From Lyophyllum atratum (taxonomy: Eukaryota > Basidiomycota > Agaricomycetes > Agaricales > Lyophyllaceae), in the NCBI GenBank assembly GCA_014905825.1, contig JACGCN010000056.1, positions 62,001 to 126,000 of the forward strand: a stretch of DNA of 64,000 nt. The letters run 5' to 3'. The notes under the pieces are model-generated. The model saw only the letters and a program-made list of their open reading frames with translations. It searched no databases and was not told the DNA's origin. Below, piece after piece: positions 52,809 to 64,000 of this stretch (position 1 is its first letter; the number at the start of each line of letters is the position of its first letter). Position numbers and translations under genes: made by a program.

Positions 52809-54886
52809 TCATACGAAGTCTGCGTTCTTGAGGTGTTCGCGGAGGATGCTGTCGCGTACTGTCCTCAGCGTCGTTGCGGTTGCCTTGGTGTCCTGCAGGT
52901 CGAAAACTAGTGTGAGAAGGTTGTTTGGGATGACAAGGGGGAGGAAGGGCTCACGGTAACTGAGGTGGCGTAGAAGTAGCTCACGCGCGGCTCGGGCGAC
53001 TGCTGTCGGAGTATATCCTTGAACTTCTCCTTCAGATCTATGCCCAACACTCAGCCAACGGCACAGGATACACAAAAGCAACACGCACATTTGACTACCG
53101 CAACTGGGTCATTCGGGCGTTCCCCGTAACTTGGCAAGAACGTCTTCACCTGCGCTCCGCTCCTCAGCTTCCTCTTGAGGAGGTCGCATTTGTTGAGGAA
53201 GAGGATGATGGTGCTCTTGGCGAGGATCTTGGAGCCGCAGACAGCACGCCAGAGGAGGAAGGAATCTTCGAGGCGATTGACACTGTGATCTTCTAGGAGG
53301 CGCTCATCGAAGCAGGATATCGCTGGTGCGTGTCAGATCTTTCTGCATGAGAAGTAACAGGACAACAGCGACGTACGTGCGACTGTGGGTCGGGGTCAAT
53401 ATAGCAAGGGAGGAGTGAGAGGAGAAGGACATACGGAAGATGATGGCGTTAACGCCTTCAAAGTAGGGTAGCCACGCATTGCGCTATTTGCGCAACTGTC
53501 AGGTAAGGCGAAGTGTAACGAAGAGACTGACATACAGCTGTTCGTGACCCCCCAACATCGTATATTAGCCACTCCTGCCCAAAGTTGCCACCGATGCCCA
53601 CGTCTATGACCACAACATCGTCAATACACCGAACAAAAAGAAGCGGGATGGGCGCACTACCCAAGAAGTTCGTCGAATTTTGGTCGAACTGGATTTTATA
53701 CTCTTGGATCCCAAGCGTCCGCAACCTCGCTCTGACGATGTCATCATCCGACGGCTCATACGTCCGCGTCGCGATCCTATCCAGATCGTTCAAGAAGCTG
53801 CCCAACAAATCAGCTACCCTCTCCTCACAAATCACAAAGCAGAAAAGACACCCACAACCCCGCCGAATCCTCAATCCTCAGCCTCCTCCTCTTCAACACG
53901 TCCCTAACCGTCGCATCCGTCCACAGCGCCTTCATATCCTCCCTACAACTCGCAATCACCTCCGTCGCCTCATCTACCACCTCACCCTGAGCCTGCCCAC
54001 GCTCATGTCCCTTGCCCGCCACGCCATTCCCGCTGAGCGCAGCCAAAGGCCCCTCGAGCACATGCTTCCACCCCCGCACGCCAAATTCCTTCACCCGCCC
54101 CGATCCAGCTGCTTCCTCGCCTAGCACACCCCCACCGCCACCCACGACCTCCTCCGTCCCCGCGCCCAGCCGCCGCTTAAGATCCGTCTCCACGCGGCGC
54201 AGCGGTCCGAGGCGGCGTTTAAGCAGGTGGTGCGTCTCCGTCAGCTGGATCGGCAGCGTCGCAGCTTCCGCGTCGGATTCTAGGAACTCGGAGTCGAGAG
54301 ATTCGCGCGGGAGGGGGAGGTCGGGGTGGTGGTTGTGTTGGTTGTGGGTTTTGATGTGGTGGTGGTAGTGGTGGGTGGGGTGGCCGGCGACGGGGGAGGG
54401 GAAGGGGGATAGGGGGGCGTTGTCGATTTCGGCTTGGAGAGTCTCGACGATGGTTATTATGGAGCGGATGAGGTTGAGTTGGATCACGGAGCGCCAGGAG
54501 AGGCGTTCGGCTTTCCAGTCGGCGCGGGCGTATTTCATGCGGAAGTCTATAGAGGAATGCGCGTTAGTGGGAAGGAGGTGGAAGGAGCAAGACACTGGCT
54601 CTTTAGTGTTGTGGATTTGCCTGGATATGGGGTGTCGTGATGAGAATGTGGAAGCAGAGAGTGGATGGTAGGACGAACCGCTCTCCGACTGCCCGAGCAG
54701 CAGCACTTTGACTACACTTTTCTGCTTCTTCAGCGCTACCCTCTCCGCCTTGATATCCTCGTCGATCTTATCACTAATGCGCTTCTCCTCGGCCTCGCGC
54801 CTTTCCCTCATAGTCTTCTCCGCCAGCGTCTCGTTGGGCGGGGGCGCCGTGAACATCGCAAAAGGGTCGTTCTCTGTGCCTCCCAT
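52809..54886 (-). CDS. Heterotrimeric G-protein alpha subunit, long fungal type
   Basis: Nine exons on the minus strand: 54679-54886, 54600-54620, 53859-54546, 53536-53797, 53435-53483, 53377-53382, 53089-53322, 52955-53037 and 52809-52892. They total 545 codons (544 aa). The GTP-binding motifs are all placed: P-loop GQSESGKST split between exon 1 and a 21-nt exon 2 (which appears to use a GC donor), switch I RARLRTLGI, switch II DVGGSR, NKCD in exon 7, and TSVTDT across exons 8-9. A 6-nt exon (TCGCAC) restores FLAPIS. The helical domain carries a His/Pro/Gly-rich insert (about residues 110-290), so the protein is far longer than the usual 350 aa. The catalytic Gln of DVGGQ is Ser. Gly2 could be myristoylated. 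It is likely a membrane signalling GTPase. Confidence 0.88.
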
Positions 54887-57198
54887 AGTGTTGCTTCAGT
54901 GGTATGAGTGCGTGTAAGTGGGTGTCCAAGTGTAGTATGGGGTCTATGCTTGACGGCTGTCAGATGTAAGACGTGTTTTTCTGCGCGCACATGAGTCACA
55001 CGCAGCACGAAGAGGAGCATGGAGCGGCTTACCAGGATGTCAGTCAATACGACGTGTCGCTGAGGACTTATAGCGTCCGTGATCCGAGTACCTCGAAGGG
55101 ACAAACGTGTTTCGGCCGGGTCGGCCGGGACAGATAATAGGGTGGGGGAGGCGAATGCAGGTGGGGGATTTGCTGGACGTTGGGTGGTTCGTCGCGTGGT
55201 GGACGTAGGTCGCAGCGGAAGTATATTGATGCGTCTCAATGGCGACGGATCAACGCAAGGCTGGCAAAAACGTTCTTGCAGGCGTTTCGGGGTGATCTTC
55301 AGCGGCTTTTCTTTCGTACCGGTGGATGCACGACTGTAGAGTCTGATGCAGGGTTTGAAATCACTGGTGGGCGGGGAAAAGGGAGGAAGGGAGGTCGGCA
55401 TCAACTCTTCAGTATCTATCGATTGCTCGCTCACCTTGCACAGGTATGGCTGGGACTTGTTATGTCCTTCGAGCAGCGCACGAAAATAGATGACGTTGGG
55501 CGCCTGGGTCCACGACAGGTCAAAGCGAGGCGAGGCAGCAAGGAGACAGCAGAAGAGGGAAGCGCTGGTGATGATTCAGGTACTTATAAGTACGAAGTCA
55601 ACCGCACGACCAGGCCGGTATGACCCTGCCAGTGCCACGACATGTTTCCGGTTCCACCATGCTTCTTGCCGTGACCATTGAGTTTTTTTTTCTTCTCTCT
55701 GGGCCTGCTTCTCGACGGGTCCCCGCTTCTCGATCCCCGTTGGGCGTAGGTGACGGGGCTTGACGGGGCGGTGTTAGCGAGCCATGCAACCACGCTTCTC
55801 AGGCAGATTCAATTAGGTAGGTGGGTATATTATATTACGCCTCGCGATCGTTGATCGAACGTTGATCACTGATCACCCCCGTCCACGACGACGGACCCCA
55901 AACTGACCCACCGCACCCGCGCCATCCAACGATACACACACCCAGGCCACAACGCAGCGACCCTCCCCATCCCAAGCGCCCGGCGCCCACGATCCAGGCA
56001 ACCTGGCACACCCCCCCAAAACGATCCTGCATTGCGGGCCTAGACTCGATACGTCGACTGCCAAGAGGCATTTCACAACGAAATCCCCTTCCTTCCCTCC
56101 CCGGGCCCAGTTCGAGCTCCTCTGTATATGTGACGTCTAAGATGTACCTAACTGTTAACACTGACAGAGATGTGGGTCAGGTGCAGGCAAAACTCTGGAT
56201 GCCGAGGTTAGTGCCGCCGAACGTTGCCCTTCATCAGGATCAGTCCCTGCTGATCTTCAGACCTTCACCCAGTGCCCGTGGCACGCGTTCGGAAGATCGG
56301 AGAGTCAAGCCGGTCGTATGTGCCCACACAACAGGGACTGGGCAGGGTCGACGAGGCCGCCTGTGCCCCTCCGTCGTACATAATCTCACACGAGTTATAG
56401 ACCGAGACGGAGGTCTGAAGCCTTGACAAACCTGTCTAGACTGCGTTCAGCGCCTGACGAGAGCACATCGTCCTTTCGCATTTGTTGTTCCGACCGACGG
56501 CGACGACAAGATCTGGGGTGTCGACCTCATGAATGGTCTTGGTACTTGCTACATGAAAGGCACCTGAAGGCACGCACGGAAGCTTTCACCACAGGCGATA
56601 ACAGAATAAGCGCAGAACACTGACAACAGCCGCGACGGCGACCTCCTTCACGCTTATACGTAATACTAGATAGCACATGACGTCGCCATGGTCACGCGGC
56701 CCTCCTACCACCCCCGGAGCCGATTATCCCGCCGCCGGGGTAGCATCATCATCATCATCATGACCAGTTGACCGTCGACTGTTGACACACGACGGTGGCG
56801 CTATCCTTCAATCCAGCCACCACCTGTCGCGAATAAGAGTAAAGGCAACCCACATTCCAAGGCCGAGAATGGCCCGGAACGAGACTCACGAAAGGCCACG
56901 ATCTCTCGGAGGGGTTCGATGGTATCGATTAGTATATTTTAACATCGGTAGGGGCACGAGGTGTAGCGGGGGGAGGCGAAGACGAGGAGGTTCAGGTGTC
57001 AGGAGCGTGATGGTTCCGAGAGCATATGTATAGTGAGGAAATCGAGATAAACAGACACAGAATCAGGAACAGGGAATGGGAATCGAGCATGAACAGAGAA
57101 GAAATGCGAAGAAATGGATACAAGAAACGCAAGAACACACGAAATTCGGAGGTCATGGCAGAATGACGAGATCATTCGCAGCACCGAAAAAAAGGAAA
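54887..57198. other. Upstream region of the G-alpha gene and intergenic DNA
   Basis: No gene recognised. A 208-codon minus frame overlaps the G-alpha start and is judged chance. A CAT/ATC microsatellite lies at 56743-56762. Confidence 0.4.
56743..56762. repeat. ATC trinucleotide microsatellite
   Basis: Six tandem trinucleotide units in a G/C-rich spacer. Confidence 0.8.
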
Positions 57199-58587
57199 TC
57201 ATAGCAACGAATCCAATTTTGACAGCACCTCCAGCACACCCGCCACCAGCTCAAAGCCCAAATCCTCCTCCCCCAGCGCCTCCTTCTTCACCTCCGTAAC
57301 CAGCCCCAACACCGACTCCCTCCCACTAACCTCCCCTCCCCCACCCCCACTCCCAATCCTCGCCGCCTGCCTCCTCTTCGCCGCCGCCGTCGCCCCACTC
57401 CCCCCGCTCGCAAACCCCTCCGCGCTCCCATACGGCCAACACGAAAACTCCGCCAATATCTCATCACACCGCCCAAACGCCGTCTCCCGCTCCTCATACC
57501 CGAGCCGCCCAAACGCATTATCCAGCACACTCGCCGTATGCGCCGCGCACACGAGACACACGGCCCGGAGGACGCGGCACTGGGTGCCGTCGCGGTCGAG
57601 GGCGGCGGGGGGCACGGAGGCGGTGGTGGAGGTGAGGAGGGAGACGGCGCGGGAGACGATGGATTCCTTCGTGCGGACGTCGGCGACGGGGTGCGTGGCC
57701 ATGTCGAACAGGAGGAAGTTGCGCTTCTCGGTGCGCAGGACGCCTTTGTCGACTAGGCCCTTGGCTAGGCGTTCGCGGACTTGTTTGAGTTGAAACCCGA
57801 TTTTCATTACGTTCCATGTTTCGCCTGTAGGGGGGTATAGGTTAGATACGGGGATGAAGGGGCGCGCACTCAGTAGACGAAGAGGTAGACGAGGAGGTAG
57901 ACGTACCACTTAGTAGGTCAATCCAGCTGTTGATACCCATCTTGCCGTGGTCCTGGGTCTTCATCATCTTGAGCGCCTCGTCGAGAATCGTCTCGCCCGT
58001 CTGCCTGTCGTCGATGACCTCCACCAGGCGGTCCGCAATGGGGTTCCGCCGCCGATTCGCGTCCTTCACGAGCGCGATGCGCCGGCGTAGCGCCAGCTCA
58101 ATCAGAATACACCCACGTAGTGCGTATGAGATGTTGTCGTTCCAGAAGGAAAGGTAGCCCTAGATAGAAAGAATAAATGATCTACGTCAGCGACCACGTA
58201 TAGATCTCACAGGCACATGAGTTAAGGCGCCAGTCCCAGTCCGAAGAGCATAGGCCGAAGGGCGAGGGGATGCAGAAGCAAAGGCAGCAAAGGGAGCGAA
58301 AGCGACACCCGTACCTGTTTATCCTTGATGCCAAGCAGCAGCACCTCCTCCATGATCGTCAGACGCGGCATCTTCCCCCCAATACGCGCCTCCTCGCTCG
58401 CATCACGGTCAAGGTCCCTCGGGTCATACGCGATCTTGCTCCCACCCGCAAACGCCGACCCCGCATGCTGCACCCCGTTGGTAGTCGAGCCTTGGGTCGA
58501 GTTTGTCCGGGAGGGCGGGGGGGCGTCGTCGGGGTCGTTCGTTGGGGCGCCGGGGGCCCGCCGCCGCTGAAGACCGCCTGAGGACAT
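57199..58587 (-). CDS. VPS74: Vps74 / GOLPH3 (GPP34) Golgi phosphoprotein
   Basis: A PtdIns4P-binding Golgi adaptor that keeps glycosyltransferases in the Golgi by linking them to COPI. Three exons on the minus strand: 58315-58587, 57907-58159 and 57199-57824, giving 383 aa. Family landmarks are complete: an N-terminal LQRRR motif, [71 protein letters not shown] and LLFDMATHP, then a C-terminus LELVAGV-like segment with [10 protein letters not shown]. The protein is somewhat longer than yeast Vps74 because of a disordered Pro/Gly/Ser N-terminus and a Gly-rich loop near residue 330. Both introns are short with consensus ends. Confidence 0.95.
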
Positions 58588-59362
58588 CGCAGTGAGTGTG
58601 TATCCGCGGTTTTGTGGAAGGAGGGAGGAGAGGGAGGGGGAGGAGGGCGGCGACGACGACGGTGACGGTGTGATGAGCCCGCAGCTTCCGCCAAATGTTT
58701 TCGTTCTCGGCTGTCACCGATCTTGGGGTTAGGGTTTGTGTGCCTTTCTCTGTCACCGCCATGGCCCATCATAGGCTTGATCAAGCTTGACTGCTATCTT
58801 CCTGTGTACTGTCAAAGTTGGACCAGGATAAGCTGTCAGTCCTCTTCGGGACGCCCCACACTGATGTATGGAAGTATATTAGTGATATTATCATATGCAA
58901 GTGCTGAATTCTCCTGTATCTTTGGCGACATCTAATCTTCGCAATAGATATGAGTCCAAACCTGACCCGAACGCCCTTGGAATCTGAATCGACTGTAGAC
59001 GTTGATTGACCAGGATACCCGCGCCAACGCCAAGATCGATCCCCGGAGAAACTAGAATGAGTCCTAAGCTTTCAACCTTTCTTGGACGCTCAATACGTTG
59101 TCAATTTGCCATCTTCTTGTCTGTTGATTCCTGGACTAACGGGTCTCCGTAAGGCCAAGTCATGATCGGGTATTGGTCAAGTGATAAGACGGGTCAGTTA
59201 CGATAAACGCTCACTTTGGTCAGAGATGATTCTTTTAGACGCTGAAACATTCTATTCTCCACGAGGCTGCTGCGAGGCATCGCCTTCTCCTGACCGCGTC
59301 CTCGTCCTCGTTCTGCCACCCGCCCATCATCAAGAGTAAGATCCTTCACTCAGACCGCAAAG
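58588..59362. other. Upstream region of VPS74 and BTB copy 9, nothing else recognised
   Basis: A divergent promoter region between a minus and a plus gene. No motif is singled out. Confidence 0.4.
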
Positions 59363-60310
59363 ATGAATCACTTCGATGGGAGTGTAAGCCCATCACGGGA
59401 CTTATCTGAAAAATGTGGGCAAGTTCTCGATCCGTGAACTGACTCAAGTCCTTAACCTATCGATAACGTAGTCCGAGCGGGAGATGCGGACGTCACATTC
59501 GTATCCTCCGACAACATCCTGTTTTACATCCATCGGAAGAACTTGGAGACTCATGCTGCAGCATTTCCACCAGCCGAATTCGATACACGTGGAGAGATCG
59601 TGCCACTTACTGAGGATTCGCGGACCCTCGAGCTCCTCTTCCAGTATATCTACCCTCAGCGCCATCCTGATCTCGAATCTACCCCGTTCGAAACCTTAGC
59701 GCCGCTCGCAGAAGCTGCCGAGAAGTACGAGGTATTCGCTGCCATGAATATCTGTAAGATTCGCATGAAGTGAGCACTTTTTTTGCCGGGTGTCTGTAAT
59801 AGGATTCAAACCGGCTATTCCAGAAGCGTTCTCCCAGAGTGTGCCGTGGAGGTGTTCAATTATGCATCTAAGCATGAATATCCCGACATCTTAGGCGCGG
59901 CAGCCCCCTTTCTGCTCGATGTCCCATTGGATGAGATCGTAACCACACTCTCACTAAATCTGGTCGTCCCTTGGGTAAACATATCATCGTTCTATCATAA
60001 CATCAGCTGAGCGTGTTATCAGGTCCGTTATTGGCAACGTTGGAATCAGGCAGCTTTGAGATTGATGACCTCAATGCCTTTAGAATGTACGATGCGCAAC
60101 TCTCTAACGGTGTGCCGATCTTGCAGTGTAGGTTGGGATGGCGCGATCCGGCAGCTTTTTGCGAGCTTGGGTCAGAAAAGGTCGCGTGTTGCACTGGATG
60201 CTGCCTATGCGGGCATGAACATCCCTTGCGGTCATCTCAATCAGGCCACTCTGCGTGCAAGGCTGGACGAAGAACTAAAAATGGTCCCAGGCTTCGATGC
60301 CTTCCTATAA
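59363..60310 (+). CDS. BTB/POZ domain protein (copy 9)
   Basis: Exons: 59363-59414, 59472-59769, 59824-59974 and 60023-60310, 262 aa. Exons 2 and 3 have exactly the same lengths (298 and 151 nt) as copies 1-5. The BTB exon reads DADVTFVSSDNILFYIHRK ... EAAEKYEVFAAMNIC. Exon 4 starts VRYWQRWNQAAL and keeps CRSC and CGH. It is separated from the other copies by the G-alpha and VPS74 genes, closest in character to copies 1 and 2, and ends VPGFDAFL. Confidence 0.85.
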
Positions 60311-60803
60311 CTTCTGTACCTTGGATACTTTCGATCATTTACTTATCATGGTGACCTCGGACCTCGAAAGAGAAATCAGCCTTTGCAGGCTCAAGTACTC
60401 AATATAGAATTGGGCATCTGCGACCAATACGGTCCCCGTCCCCGTTCTCTAGGCAACCCGTCAATCTGTCAAAAGGTCGTACGAGAATAAGTATGAGGGC
60501 GTTACTAATTGACGTGAAGTGCAAGTCAAGCTTTACTTGACCTACAACTTACAAGTTAGAACACATACAACGGCCTTATGAACTTCAGGTAAGACGACAA
60601 GACGTCACTGTGGTGGAGGCTCTTCCCTGAATTCATCACCCTAACTCGCAAGTATGTACAGGGCATCAGTTGCATTTATGTTTTGTAGTCTGTAGACAGA
60701 TCTAAGCATGGCCAATGGGATTACACAAACATCGATAGGAAAACGAGGGCCCAGCCCGAAAGAATGACGAAGATGGGTATAATGTGTGAGACCTGAGGTA
60801 AAG
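60311..60803. other. Spacer between convergent genes, nothing recognised
   Basis: 3' regions of the flanking genes. No feature is seen. Confidence 0.4.
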
Positions 60804-61959
60804 CTATACACGCGGCGCAATCTCAACACAAACCCATGGCTCTTTGTCGGATTCGGTTTTCCATCTCTTCATACTAAGACTTCGAACGAATTTCGGGATA
60901 ACCTTGTAATTCGACATGCACGGTGAATGAGGTGCCGACTCAGATTCTACAGTGTGATTGTAGCCTGGACGTTGTAGGACTTCCGCAGGTGGGGCCGGGC
61001 TGTCGAGGCTTGTCGGCTTGCGCTTCTTCAACCGTCCACTGGCACGACGTGGCTGTTCGGTGAACAGTAGACGCGAGAAGCTTGGGGTATTGGGAGCCTC
61101 TAAGGTTGACCACGAAGCTGAGCCTTCGTCATCCTCTATTTCCGCTTCTACAGAAATGTAGTTCGAAGTAGAAGTCGTTGTCACGGAAAAGGCAGAACTC
61201 TGAGTGAGATATTGAGCGCCTCTAAGATGCAAAGAAGTTGGATGGACTCACCAAATTGTATTCGTCATCTGGCGCGGCGAGCATGTGCCCATCTCCTGAC
61301 ATCTCCTCTGCGTAACCCTCGTCCGTAACTGAGCTTTGGTCTTTGTCGTGCGTCATTTGCGACATCCACATATTCGCAAAAGAGGTCCGCGGGTCAAATT
61401 TAAAGTCGTCTCTCAGCTTTCCGAGAAACGAGAACTGGCGATCGCGAACATGGGTCGCGGCAAACATCGAGCCTCGCAAATACACGTCGAACCCTTCTAC
61501 GGTGGACGACGTTTGCGTTCGGCTAATTTTGAACCGGTCGAACGTAAGGGGCGTAGGGTTGGTGAAAAGAAAGTCGTGGTGGTCTCTGAAGAACGCGAGG
61601 GTAGCCGTGTTTTCGGAATGAGGGATAGTGGAGTGGCCGATGGTGAGTATCTGGGAATGGCCGTCGCAGGCGTCGGATGGAGAGTCAGCGGAGTTTGTGC
61701 CATCGTTGAGCCCGTCGAGGAGATCGGCGCCGGAGAATGCGACAATCTCATCCTCAGGATCCCACACCACGGCGAATGTTAAAGCAGCGTTCGGGGGTAC
61801 GACGTCAGACCACCGTTTGTCCTTTGAGGCGAGGGTCGAAGATGCGGTGTGGTTTCGCTTGTGCCCTTGATCCTTCAAACGAGGACTTAGCAAGGGCCCT
61901 TTAGCGTTTGAATAGACGCGTACCTTGGCGCCCGGAAGTTGTAAGAAGTGGTTCCTCAT
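60804..61959 (-). CDS. Protein of unknown function, 367 aa, two exons
   Basis: Exon 1 (61252-61959) and exon 2 (60804-61199) join in phase over a 52-bp intron (GTGAGT...CTCAG). The first two thirds have alternating hydrophobic strands (LTFAVVWDPEDEIVAFSGAD, LTFDRFKI, GFDVYLRGSMF) that suggest a beta-rich domain. The rest is acidic and Ser-rich with a basic GRLKKRK patch, typical of a disordered tail. No signal peptide, membrane segment or catalytic motif is evident. Additional upstream exons are possible, since the start context is not distinctive. Confidence 0.55.
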
Positions 61960-64000
61960 AAGACTGGATGTTTTTATGGTGCTCGTTGGGGCAAAGGACT
62001 GCCGAGTCAGGTTTACTGGGTCTCGATAAAGTCAATGAGGACAAAGGTACTCACAAAGGAACGAGATGGTGAGGAAAGAGAGGTATCGCGATAAGGAGCT
62101 GGTCCTTTGTGTGTCCCAGCACACCTCTAGAAGAACACGTTGAAACGATATATGAAGCACAAAGGGCGAGGCTTTGCGAGTCCTCGTTGGTGCCCTGATA
62201 AGATCCCCACTACATCGGTGGCTATATCCTGTGAGAAAAGAGAACCACACAAAAAGATGGCCGCCTCGGAGACTCCTCCTGTCAGAATCACGTGGAGACG
62301 GTTAATTTGAGATAAAGCGGCATGAAGACGTCTCTTGGTCGATGATAGGTTGGACGATGCCGCTGGAAGTTAATCTGAATGTAAGCGAGAGCTCCGTGCA
62401 TGGCAGACATGAGTGGAAGAAATCTGCATTCAGTCGAGAAGCGGGAAGCCGGGCAGTAGTGGTAAAACGCGGAATGCATGCTCTGCTGTTGGGATAGCGA
62501 CACCGACGCTGATCCATCACCTCACCTCGACGTCACTTAGACCTGGAGGATGACGATGGAATGAACTGGACAGATGGCTTGTGTAGCATTCAGTCAGCCT
62601 CAGTACTCCGGCCGTGGTGTTCAAGATACCAACGTGATCTGAACCAAAGGGGATTTCATTAGTATCGAAGCTGGAACATGAGGCTATGGTGGGATAGTCA
62701 GTGAGACTACTTAGTGCAAAATATAATCTGCATATGCAGAAAAACGGAGTCAAGAAGAGTGTTCTGCGCGCTTGTGTTTGCAGATCATAGAAAACCGACA
62801 TTTCAACCACTACCAAGGCAAGACCAGTGAAAGAAGCCATTTTGGGCTCGTACATGCGGCACTCGACATGGGGTAGAGATACTGTCTGGTCATCGCTTGC
62901 TTTCCTCCTTACAGAGCGAAAAGAAGTAGGGACAAAACACCCAAAATAACGCACCATGTATGAACGCACCCGGCCATTTCGGCCACGCACTGGAAATCAT
63001 GGCCGAAGGGGCGATGCAGCCTTGAGTCTTGTACGAGACAGAGGAGGATATAATTGACCTGTCAAATCGCAAGCTTCCATCCTTCCAATAGCGCTATACT
63101 GGTAAGAAAAACGAGGGCAGGGAGTACGAAGCGCATACTGATGCACTGACGTGCATAAGCTACCTTACACGATGGGAGAATCTGTCAAAATGGTTGCGTC
63201 AAACAAGAGACTTTGAAAAATTACGACCAGAAGAGGCTCCGCGATACTAATCACCATTTAGACCTCCGCTTGTCCCCCTTCCGTGGTTGTGAACTTGAGC
63301 CTAGCATCGTGTTGGGAAGTTGTATCGTGAACGATTTAGGGGACATGTTTAAGTATGCACAGGTAATAAATGATAATATACCAAGTCTTCGAACACAGGC
63401 AGTGACATACGGATGACGGTCATACTGGGCGCAAGTTCAAGGCAAGTAGGTCGCAAGCAAGTCGCAAGTGAACAAATTTTTTGATGTATTGAACTTCGGA
63501 GTCAAAAGATCACACGGGCCCCGGGTCCATCGTGGCTGTGCCGCTGAGGTCTCTTCGAGCTCCGAACGCTCCGAACGGTACCTTCCTTCCCCTTGTACTC
63601 TGCTGTCAGTGCCTTGACCTCCTAATGCAAGCATCTGATGATTTTCCTAGTTAAAGGGGCTATTATAGTTCAGCCGAACGTTCGCCCCTCGCTCCTGATC
63701 CAGGCTAGTGACCTCCTGGACTTGGTTGCGTTCTAAATTATCTCGAACTATTATGTGGGAGTCTTGGAGACTTCGCGAAGAATCCATGCAATTTTTCGGT
63801 GTGACTTTTGCCCTGCTTCCGTGGGTGAGCTCTAGTTCATCATTTTTCAAGACGAGGGGGCTGATCAGAGGATGCTGGTGTGTTGTGTATAGCCTGCCAC
63901 GATCAAGTCAGAGAAGCACTGCAATTGCCTCATCTTTACCGAAAGAATCTACCACAAAAGGACCTTCTGCAGAATAACTTTCTCATGTCATAACGGAAAG
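61960..64000. other. Right end of the window, no gene supported
   Basis: A 157-codon minus frame (62517-62990) and a plus frame (63708-63977) are open but lack domains, splice partners or a convincing composition. Confidence 0.3.

Noticed and set aside
54808..55434. 208-codon minus-strand frame overlapping the start of the G-alpha gene
   Set aside because: It overlaps the G-alpha first exon in another frame, is rich in Arg/Pro/Thr without domain pattern, and lies in the expected 5' UTR.
61222..61251. A 30-bp intron at the end of exon 1 of the 367-aa gene (GTGAGT to CTTAG)
   Set aside because: It is too short, and the downstream frame would hit a stop. The later acceptor at 61200 gives a normal 52-bp intron and an open frame.
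62517..62990. 157-codon minus-strand frame
   Set aside because: No recognised domain, no homologous partner exons, and composition like random sequence; the splice context is not convincing.

Overview
This is a gene-dense, transposon-rich stretch of a filamentous fungus, almost certainly a basidiomycete (Agaricomycetes). The genes carry many short GT-AG introns of about 50-70 bp. Core fungal genes are present: a Chs7-type chitin synthase export chaperone, the Golgi protein Vps74/GOLPH3, a G-protein alpha subunit of the long fungal type and a BCK1-type MAPKKK domain. They sit among families that are expanded in mushroom-forming fungi: BTB/POZ proteins, a JmjC-fold protein, a Helitron helicase and chromodomain Ty3/gypsy elements. 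No bacterial-type signals, CRISPR arrays, rRNA or convincing tRNA genes were seen.

Left part (1-31 kb), mobile and accessory. Positions 1-3431 are the 3' end of a Ty3/gypsy element: integrase plus chromodomain, a spliced accessory gene and a TATA-containing LTR. Positions 3.9-23.8 kb form a compact island of four intact intron-containing genes: a Cys-rich protein (4345-5112), an unknown minus-strand gene (5894-7659), an unknown 661-aa protein (7717-10458) and a 1250-aa JmjC-like protein (10890-15310). They are followed by a very long Helitron Rep/helicase reading frame whose C-terminus looks like a fused cysteine protease (15979-23757). One or two copies of the same 23-bp motif, always on the plus strand, lie in each spacer of this island except the 57-bp head-to-head gap. 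This suggests the genes belong together. A complete Ty3/gypsy element with identical 205-bp LTRs and a GATCG target duplication (24880-30538) has recently split a reading frame.

Middle and right part (31-61 kb). A 14-exon gene (31898-35380) fuses an unidentified N-terminal domain to a MAPKKK kinase domain with HHD and DYG in place of HRD and DFG. Nine BTB/POZ loci follow (36-51 kb and 59.4-60.3 kb): seven intact four-exon genes with near-identical exon sizes, and two relics. The third coding exon is exactly 151 nt in every intact copy. Most copies share a C-terminal CxxC...CxH pattern that I infer to be a zinc site. Chs7 lies between BTB genes 2 and 3, and the G-alpha gene and Vps74 lie between BTB genes 8 and 9. 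The G-alpha gene is assembled from nine exons, including 6-nt and 21-nt microexons. The last 2 kb are uninformative.

All exon coordinates were worked out by hand from splice signals, reading-frame phase and, for the BTB copies, comparison between paralogues. Wherever a full sum is given, the exon lengths close in frame.
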